A DNA stretch of 64,000 nucleotides from Allolobophora icterica (lineage: Eukaryota; Annelida; Clitellata; Crassiclitellata; Lumbricidae). The notes below the pieces were generated by a model. The model was not told the origin of the DNA and did not search any database. It worked only from the letters and a program-made list of their open reading frames with translations. Shown in pieces: positions 56,552 through 64,000 of this stretch; the stretch's first letter is position 1; the number at the start of each line of letters is the position of its first letter. The stretch lies in NCBI GenBank assembly GCA_963556255.1, contig OY744614.1, forward strand, positions 38,529,054-38,593,053, read 5' to 3'. The position numbers and the translations under genes were made by a program.

Positions 56552-56660
56552 ACACATGTTGCACATAAGGAAAACACATGTCACACATAAGGAAAACACA
56601 TGTCACACATAAGGAAAACACAAGTCGCATTTAAGAAAAACACATGTTGCACACAAAGAA
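56552..56660. repeat. 22-bp tandem repeat, gene D intron
   Basis: About four and a half units of AACACATGTCACACATAAGG. Confidence 0.75.
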
Positions 56661-56810
56661 AACACAGATTAAGAACTATTAAATAAGAATAAACTTTATA
56701 ATTTAAGGTGAAATACAAATCTGGAAACATCCAGGAAGGTACGTGAAGCTATCAGACTGAATGGAAAGCGGATTTGGTGTTTAGCATTCAACTACAATCA
56801 ACCCCCTTGC

Positions 56811-56927
56811 CTCTTCCTTCAGGTCATCCACTTCTGGGTTGTACTCGCATTTCTTGGCCTTTTCTCCGTTGTAGAGCTGAAGCAGAGCTGCACTGACTTC
56901 TGCCAACATTTGGATTGTCGACTCTTT
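56811..56927 (-). CDS. Gene D exon with likely GC donor
   Basis: 117-nt exon, 39 codons, phase 0 both sides; acceptor gccacag. Encodes KESTIQMLAEVSAALLQLYN followed by GEKAKKCEYNPEVDDLKEE. No GT donor fits; GAAGAG followed by GCAAGG is a good GC-AG donor and gives the phase the next exon requires. Confidence 0.65.
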
Positions 56928-57164
56928 CTGTGGCAGAAAACAATGAATAGACAGCCAATGGATGTTTCACTATTTCACTTAATCGATAACTACCAAAACT
57001 TCTCATGCTGAACACAGATAATTAATAGATAATTGCAATAACAGTAATAATCTGCCATCTTTGGGAACGCACACTGCCACCTAACAATGAAGGACATGTT
57101 CAACAGTTTTATATTCTTATAAAGTAATGTACGTGCACATTTTTTCCTTAAAGAGATATCATTC

Positions 57165-57400
57165 TCAATACAATGCAACTGTATTTGATATTGCCCTCAT
57201 AAGTTCAAAAGTGCACACGATCATAAGACAGAACATCGATGGCACAGAGCAACTGTGTGTGAAGGACTTGCTCGAGGTTCTTACACAAAGGGGACTCAAA
57301 CCCATACTCCCCGTGGTACAGATCGAGTGAGCAGTTCCGTTGAAGAGGCGCTATATAAATCTACGAAAGAAAGCTCTATCCAATTGACTACTGTGCCACA
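57165..57400 (-). mobile_element. tRNA-derived SINE, same family, minus strand
   Basis: Minus strand has GCACAGTAGTCAATTGGATA, GGTTTGAGTCC-like B-box, CTCGAGCAAGTCCTTCACAC and the GTTGCATTGTATTG tail; a short LINE 3'-stem piece (GAAGAGGCGCTATATAAAT) is inside it. Confidence 0.65.
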
Positions 57401-57554
57401 CACTCAGTAGCTATTGATCACATACTTTGCATGACAGTAACATTTCACAGAGAATATCCAGTTACTTTATAGTCCAATGATATATTCAGACTGAAAAGCT
57501 ATAAGAAATCAAGCAATCCAGTATAACAAGAGACATTGAAACCATTTTATAGTG

Positions 57555-57756
57555 CCAGTATAGGAATAATATCAAGTACCAGATAAAAGCAAAATAGTAC
57601 TGCAATGAGGGTGGGTTTTAAAAATGAATTATATCAAGTATCAGACGAAAACGAGATAGTATTGCAACGAGGTTGTGTTTTAAAAGTGAATTATATCAAG
57701 TACCAGATGAAAACGATATAGTATTGCAATGAGGGAGTGTTTTAAAAGTGAATTAC
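57555..57756. repeat. 62-bp tandem repeat, gene D intron
   Basis: Three units beginning TATCAAGTACCAGA and containing TATTGCAATGAGG and GTTTTAAAA. Confidence 0.8.
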
Positions 57757-57843
57757 ATTAAAATTCACATTTTAATCACGCTATAAGAAGGTTCTCGTAT
57801 ATAGATTATAGAGACGTCCCACATTCTGTTAGTCTGTGCATAC

Positions 57844-57926
57844 TTTGTGTAATCTCTTTCGCAGAACTTCTACGTTATTGCAATCCTCTGACTCATTTTC
57901 AGAATTCTGTCTTTCCATCCAATTTC
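57844..57926 (-). CDS. Gene D exon
   Basis: 83-nt exon, entry phase 1, exit phase 0; acceptor tttctgcag after a T-run, donor CACAAA followed by GTATGC. Encodes NWMERQNSENESEDCNNVEV followed by LRKRLHK. The only open frame of three. Phases match the next exon and, less certainly, the one at 60.7-60.8 kb. Confidence 0.6.
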
Positions 57927-58317
57927 CTGCAGAAAAAAAATAACAGAATATAATCACGATGCAAAAATTTAGAACAGTAGAATCATTTGCATTCAGTGCC
58001 TGCTTCTAATGCTGATGTAAGACTCAACCTGCATGGGCAAGAAATTTGTTATTCTTTCAGTCCTGCAGGAGATCATTATACCTGGATTAAGAAATAATAG
58101 CAACAGTGACAATTTAGGGCCCCTTATATAATTTTCTATTCCATTTTGTTCCAACTTTATTAATTAAATCAAGTCAACTCCAAAGGGTCAGTTCTATAAA
58201 AGAGACTTCAACACAGAACATTTAACTATTACTGAATTAGATTCTTCTTATAAGTCTTTATAATATGAATTTCGACATAATTCACTTATAACCCTTTGCA
58301 CGCTAGATACTGTGATT

Positions 58318-58415
58318 ACTGGTAACCAGCAGGTTAACTGAGTGGTTAACCTGATGGTTTAACCTGAAGGGTTAACCTGAAGGGTTGATCTGAAGGGTTA
58401 ACCTGACGGGTTAAC
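58318..58415. repeat. GGTTAACCTGAAG tandem repeat
   Basis: Six or seven units of about 16 bp, each with GGTTAACCTGA. Confidence 0.75.
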
Positions 58416-58589
58416 CATTGTTGCAAGATATGAAATGTTACAGCACTATAGGTTTTTTCAGATCTCTTGTCAGCACCACCACATTTTCTAGCTGTATTTT
58501 ACAGTTGCCATCCCAGTCTGTAAATTGGGACCTTGATCCATTCAAATGGGTTGTGGTGATAACGGATCTCATATCTATTCATTGCAGAA

Positions 58590-58830
58590 TGAAAAATCCA
58601 TCTGATCCTCCACCTCCCGAGCTTTCTCGACCTCAACAAAACCCGCCTTAGCAGACCTGCTCTGCCTCCTCTTACTGGTCTCTATGGCAACAGGACTCAC
58701 AACTCCTCTGGACATTGCTCTCTGATACGATGCAGCACTCGTAAATAGCCTGGTGCCCTGCGCTTGGCTTTAGAGTAGCACTTTAGAAATTGGAGATTAC
58801 GATTTACGATTACGATGATTACGATTGAAA
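58590..58830 (+). repeat. LINE 3'-UTR-type dispersed repeat, gene D intron
   Basis: Contains CTATGGCAACAGGACTCACA, CGATGCAGCACTCGTAAATA and a (GATTAC)n end. Confidence 0.65.
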
Positions 58831-59164
58831 AGTGAGCAGGGTCTAGGCCAGACCGCTGCCATAGAAAATCGGTTAAGTTTATGTTTAGTCCTTATCTTGC
58901 TGTGCACACATACATGTACAATTCAGCCTTTCTTCTATAACACTACTAAGATTTAAACTAAATTCTTAACCAGAGTGACATGGACACAGATGCCAGAATT
59001 AATTGGGCAAAAGAAAATGATCTCATTATAACAAGAGCTCAGTATAAGATGGTTCTTAATGCACTTGACAAAAACAAAGTTATTAGGAAGACTCATGGCT
59101 CCAGGTCAGTTAAACCTCAACCCCTCTTCCTTATAACATTGTTAATTAAATGAATTAAATACAT

Positions 59165-59184
59165 ACATCAAGATATATTACTAG

Positions 59185-59231
<47 letters not shown>

Positions 59232-59275
59232 TTATATATACCAGTATATGTATATATATCTTGATGTATACATAT
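59165..59275. repeat. TA-rich hairpin in a gene D intron
   Basis: CATCAAGATATATTACTAGT-type arm and its reverse complement (ATATATCTTGATGTATACAT) enclose TA runs. Confidence 0.7.
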
Positions 59276-59879
59276 AATTAATTACTCTCTTTATTGATCC
59301 CAAGTTCCCAACTCCAAAATAAGTGGAAGTGCTAAACAACTGAAGGGGATGCAAAGGGCTGCACACCCAGATGGGACAAAATGTCCTGCTTAATTAGGGC
59401 CACCTACTAATTAACACAGTGGCAGTGCCATAGCCATTAACACAGCCATGAAGAATACACATAAACCCATATATATCTAATTAAATGGGATCTGAATACT
59501 TCTTGAATGCAACCGGAATATAATCAATCCTGTTTCTAATTACGACAGGTGAGCCTGCTCATGCCTAGTAACATGACCCGGGTTGAGCAGGGAATTGGAC
59601 TACAGTATGAAAATACCAGACCCTGGGTCTCCCAATAGACATCTCTATACAGCATTCCGTGTCAATGAATGCAGCTTGACACCTTACATTTCTATGTTTA
59701 CCAGGTACACTGTACCCTACATATGATCCATTTGTGCATTTGTATGAGCAAGGGAGCATACACATTCACATATTAGACCCTCATTGAACTGGTGCCAAGG
59801 AAGCCATAACAAGTATACAGCTTCACAATGCCACAGTCTGCTTTAAGACTAAACTTGGAACTCATGTTGTTCCAGGCAG

Positions 59880-60335
59880 CATTGTCAGAATTCATGCGTC
59901 ATGACATGCATTGTCGGAATTCATGTGCCATGACATGCATTGTCGGAATTCATGTGCCATGACATGCATTGTCAGCATTCACGTGTCATGACATGTATTG
60001 TCATAATTTAGATGTCATGACATGCACTGTCAAAATTCATGTGTCATGACATCTAAATTATGATAATACATGTCATGACACATGAATTCTGACAATGCAT
60101 GTCAGGACATGTGAATTCAAGACATGCACTGTCAAAATTCATGTGTCATGACATGCATTGTCAGAATTCATGTGTCATGACATGCATTGTCAGAATTCAT
60201 ATGTCATGACATGCATTGTCATAATTCATATGTCATGACATGCATTGTCATAATTCATGTCATGACATGCATTGTCATAATTCATATGTCATGACATGCA
60301 TTGTCATAATTTATATGTCATGACGTGCATTTTAC
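59880..60335. repeat. 29-bp satellite with inverted block, gene D intron
   Basis: About fifteen units of 29 bp containing GACATGCATTGTC and AATTCATGTGTCAT; the block at about 60040-60110 is in opposite orientation. Confidence 0.88.
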
Positions 60336-60716
60336 GGAGGGATCCGTTTCTTCACGTGGACAACAAAAAATATGTCACACAAAGAAAAGATCTTAGGGCT
60401 TATCATAATCTCGACATTTCTACTGAGCTCAAAGAAAGCTAAGTCTCCGGAACAGCTTATTCACAGGCACAAAAGGGCTTATTATTAAATAGCATACTGG
60501 TTTTCATGAACCTTGAAAGAAGGAGGTGTGTTCTTACATGACGCGACTATCGCTGTTTTTTTCAGATGACGTTTGTATTAATTTTTTATTTTTGGAAATG
60601 TAAAGGGTTCTTTCAACATGTGCACAACAGTGCATGACGTTATGCAAAATTCCTCTTTAACAGACCACGCACTATCACAGCCAGCCCCCCCCACATCAGG
60701 TGACGAAAAACCTAAC

Positions 60717-60830
60717 CCCTCATACACTCTTCACAAAGCAAATGCTTGTCTGATAAATCGGGCGTGTAAAAGCATTCTGTCCATTGAAAACGAACTTCTT
60801 TCAGGCCACAGCAATCGCATTCAATATGCT
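60717..60830 (-). CDS. Possible gene D exon, Cys-rich zinc-binding-like
   Basis: Open stretch with acceptor-like ctgacttag and possible donor AGGG followed by GTTAGG, which would give the phase 1 that the 57.9-kb exon needs. Encodes HIECDCCGLKEVRF, then a Cys seven residues on, and LLCEECM: paired CxxC-like knuckles resembling a ZZ or treble-clef zinc site. The opposite strand is also open here, so coding status is uncertain. Confidence 0.4.
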
Positions 60831-60899
60831 CTAAGTCAGGTCGAACAGCAACGGTACACAACAGCTCAGCCAACGCGGAGCAACTGGTGGACGTAGTCA

Positions 60900-62560
60900 C
60901 GACTGAGGCATGCGAGCCTCACACGGAGTAAGTCAACTGCTGCTCAGCTGAGCAGAACACAAGCAATGGTATTTCTTCGGTCATGCGCGACAAAATACCA
61001 CAAATCAATGGACACATTACGACCTAACTCGATGGGCTCATAAAAGACAACTTATAATTAAAATGGTCAGACAACCAATTACTAAGCCAATTGCTCTGAG
61101 TAATTTCGCTCAATCCCAATAGTAAACTAGAAAAACTTCTGAAGTGCTGTTAAGTGCATGACACCAGTTTATGCTACGTCAAGTCAGAAGGGTTGATAAG
61201 AACAAAATCCGGTTGACAAGCCATTAAAGTACATTATTAATCTGATCAGCGCTTGCCTTTTGAACAGCAATTAGATATGCTGAGAAGTTGAGTACCATTT
61301 TTAAAAAATCTTAAATTTTTACTAATGCGATATAAGTTAGTCTGCTGAATGGTGAACTTTGAGGCCGTAGTTAAAATCTCAACAGGTACAACTGATAAAA
61401 AGTCAATCCTCTGCTCAATTCAAGTCTTATTAATATCTTTCAGTTTGCTGCTTGTTGAAGTTCAAGTGTTTAAACCAAGTGTGAGTCACAACCTATTCAT
61501 TTATCAAGACATTTAATATGGTGCCATTTAAGTGCCTAAGACAACTAATATTGTGCCTTTTCAAGTGCCTAAGGCACTTAACATGGTGCCTTTTATTCAG
61601 GCCATAACCAAAATCCAGATCGGTAAACCGATTTTGCCGATTTCTGACTATCCGGAATTATCTGGATCCGGAATGTCTAACCTATCGATAAATAACAGTT
61701 GTTTTTGTATGGTTTCGCTAAGGACTAATAAAAATTTATAGGTCACTCACATATAATTATAATTTTAATTGTTACTACTAACTAGGACTGTGAACGACCC
61801 CAGAATAACCAGCCACTCTCTAATGGTCGCACTTGGACCCTTAAATCTAAGTAAGAAAGTAAGTATGTATGTTCTGTTTTTCTAAATCTACCCCCTGTAG
61901 CTCACTCCAAGCCATTAGCCAATGGTGACTAACTTGGAAATTGGCCTTTAATGCATAGATTTATTACTAATAGGAATCACCAAATAGTGCCCTATACTAT
62001 TCCGTATCTGCAAAAAATCGGTTATGCCCTACAGTAAATCCTCAATTTAGGACACTTCCTTCACAGCTTAGTACAACTTAACAGGAAAGCCTTTATTAAC
62101 AGCATCCTTCAAAGGACAGGATACACCTGCCGGCAGACAGGTAAGCATGAACGTGCATGGGTGACTGTCAGTTTACCTGTCATACTTAAGACAGCCTAAA
62201 CCAAAAAGATTTATAGGCCAACCGATCCGGTCAGCGGAAACCAGTCACTGGGACATAGGTTCTGATAAGGAGAGATATTGATAAAATGCACCATTCTGTC
62301 ACTGGTACATGTACTTACTCAAGATTATGTTTTTTTCGTTTCCTATCGGTTTCCTATCGCAGTGTAGGAAGGAGGTCTAAAGTCAAGCCATCTGATAATC
62401 AGTTAGTCAACACTGATCTGCCTACGTGGTAGACCACAGGCAGACATGTTGCTTTCAGACACTGATGTATGAATATCAATGCTCTAACGTGCATGGTATA
62501 TAGAAACTGAGCTAACCCTATTACCACAAAAAATTACTTATACCTGTACAAATCCAGATA
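60900..62560. other. Probable gene D intron or intergenic sequence
   Basis: No exon with good splice sites found. Short CAAGTGCCTAAG repeats at 61.53-61.60 kb. Sequence at 62.64-62.75 kb resembles a minus-strand LINE 3' stem. Confidence 0.35.
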
Positions 62561-62570
62561 TTATGGATAC

Positions 62571-62573
62571 ACA

Positions 62574-62636
<63 letters not shown>

Positions 62637-62637
62637 A
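62571..62637. repeat. (TATC)n microsatellite
   Basis: About sixteen TATC units in a gene D intron, followed by a minus-strand LINE/SINE 3' end (TATATAACGTCCCTTCAAG). Confidence 0.95.
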
Positions 62638-62756
62638 ATAAACTTATATAACGTCCCTTCAAGAAATCTTCTCAGTGGCGCTCCTGACCCAGGCCCGCTC
62701 AAAGAGAAAGGTCTTCAGAAGGCCATATATTATAAACAGCATGCAGTGAAATCAAC

Positions 62757-62906
62757 TGACATGCAGCTGAATTGAAGGAGCAATCTCTCGTAGTCTAATT
62801 TAAACTTTGTTATATCTATGGGGTCTTCAGAATCTACGAGAATGCAATGACATGAATGCTTACACTTGCCACACAGGCCATATACATGTGTGAATTGTTC
62901 AACTGC
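62757..62906 (-). CDS. Possible gene D exon, Cys-rich
   Basis: Open stretch, acceptor-like tacacag, entry phase 0, matching the exit phase of the last exon in the window. Encodes AVEQFTHVYGLCGKCKHSCH, then CILVDSEDPIDITKFKLDYE. The C-G-K-C and H-x-C-H-C spacing suggests a metal site. The donor (TGTCA followed by GTTGAT) is weak, and the link to 60830 does not resolve cleanly, so an exon may be missing between them. Confidence 0.4.
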
Positions 62907-63687
62907 CTGTGTAGCATTACTCAACCTGGGTGTCAACTAATATAGGCCCATAACTATTTTTTTTAAATTTAAAGCAGTGTAGTGTATAAATAGTTGCAAC
63001 ACACACAAAGAGCTTTGCTTGTCATTAAAATAAAGGGCAAACTGGAAGAAAAAAATAAATGCAATTAAGGCCAGGTGCCATTGACTTAATGACTTTTAGT
63101 AAGGGTGCCTTGCTTTGAAAAAGGTTGGAAACAACTGGCATAACTGTTTCGGCTGCACATATCCATTCAAAATGTACTGTACTCTTACTTGTATGTACCG
63201 GTATGTATGTATATATGTATGTATGTATGTATGCATGTATGTACGTATCCCTTAATATCTCACAGGTGGTGTATACTTGCAGGTATTGTGTACGTGACGA
63301 GTTGTATACCTTATACCTAATCTCAGTCCCTGGTACACGGCAGTACAACTTACAAGTCACAGCCACCTACAAGCTGATTGTTTACTTCTGTTACCGTCAT
63401 TGACAGGTAGATAGGTACCTAACTGCACAGGTAATCTGTCCACAGACATCACCAGTTCCAAGTATTGTCTACGAAAGACGGCTTGATTGGCTCAGTGATT
63501 CATCATCCTACCAGAAACGTTGGGTCACAATTCGAATCCAAACCCAGCAAATGTGTGTAGTTGGGTCACCTCAATGTGATCAGAATCATAACGGATAGAA
63601 GAATTGTTGTATGACATATACACTGGCAAATCACCGAGGCTGAGAAAAGGAGGGGGCCAAAGTTTACCATAGTTCAGGCAATGGATG

Positions 63688-63905
63688 ACTACCCCATTTA
63701 GTCAGTTACCCCATTCAGTCATTTGTGTCATTTAGTCATTCATAACCCATTTAGTCATTTACCCCATTTACGTCAATTAGTCATGTACTCCATTTCCCTC
63801 ATTTAGTCATTTACATCATTTAGTCATTTACTCCCATTCAGTCGTTTACCCCATTTAGTTATTTATCCCATCCAGTTATTTACCCCATTTAGTCAATTAT
63901 GCCAT
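63688..63905. repeat. CCATTTAGTCATTTAC tandem repeat
   Basis: About thirteen imperfect units of 16-17 bp near the last exon in the window. Confidence 0.8.
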
Positions 63906-63942
63906 TAATTCATTTAGCTTTCTGAGAACAAACATTACTTAC

Positions 63943-64000
63943 ATGTCCCAAATATTCCTTTGGACTTAGCTTAAAGTCATTTTCCTCTTTCTCATTCATT
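63943..64000 (-). CDS. Gene D exon, partial at window edge
   Basis: Open to the right edge. The only open frame reads NEKEENDFKLSPKEYLGH and ends at a consensus donor (GGACAT followed by GTAAGT), phase 0. The gene continues beyond the window; whether the Met at the edge is the start cannot be told. Confidence 0.5.

Noticed and set aside
60618..60896. 92-codon open frame on the plus strand
   Set aside because: Opposes a possible gene D exon and shows no motif; neither strand is certain, but the minus strand has the Cys pairs and fitting phase.

Overview
This is animal nuclear DNA: genes split by GT-AG introns with matching phases, 5'-truncated LINE copies, tRNA-derived SINEs, many short non-autonomous DNA transposons with 8-bp target-site duplications (TSDs), and long microsatellites. 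The frequent AGGCCTA-type motif and the repeat mixture suggest a marine invertebrate, but no gene here fixes the phylum.

Left two thirds (about 4.7-42.2 kb): a cluster of three related carbohydrate sulfotransferase genes in alternating orientation. Gene A is on the minus strand (13952 down to 8042, with extra terminal exons to 4711), gene B on the plus strand (16271-26015), gene C on the minus strand (41495-34030). Each can be read as four coding exons with phases that match in all three copies: exon 1 (103 nt, basic tail plus signal anchor), exon 2 (116 nt, stem), exon 3 (221 nt, 5'-PAPS-binding loop with RGGST), exon 4 (about 1.17 kb, the rest of the catalytic domain with the VRDPRAIAVSR 3'-phosphate-binding motif). 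The products would be about 534-538-residue type II Golgi enzymes of the Gal/GalNAc/GlcNAc 6-O-sulfotransferase (CHST1-7-like) family. Genes B and C, with introns and flanks, form a roughly 10-kb inverted duplication around a roughly 5-kb spacer. Gene A has three tandem copies of exon 4 (two open, one broken) but only one set of exons 1-3, so alternative terminal exons are possible.

The introns and spacers record transposition. At least nine MITE families with hAT-like features (CA-starting inverted ends, 8-bp TSDs) are present, and for five families (A, B, D, E and I) a paralogous segment in the same window keeps the unoccupied site. Two LINE copies sit in gene B intron 1 and are missing from gene C. 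Both splice sites of intron 1 are embedded in tandem repeats that copy the splice signals.

Right third (about 50-64 kb): a second multi-exon gene on the minus strand, gene D, running past the right edge. It encodes a coiled-coil protein with an acidic, Ser-rich C-terminal region ending in CVVS, a CaaX prenylation signal. I could phase ten consecutive exons from 57926 to 50066 and three less certain ones upstream. I do not recognise its family. Its introns carry tRNA-derived SINEs and several minisatellites. Between genes C and D (42.2-50 kb) I see only LINE/SINE/MITE remains, a long hairpin, and an interleaved inverted repeat.
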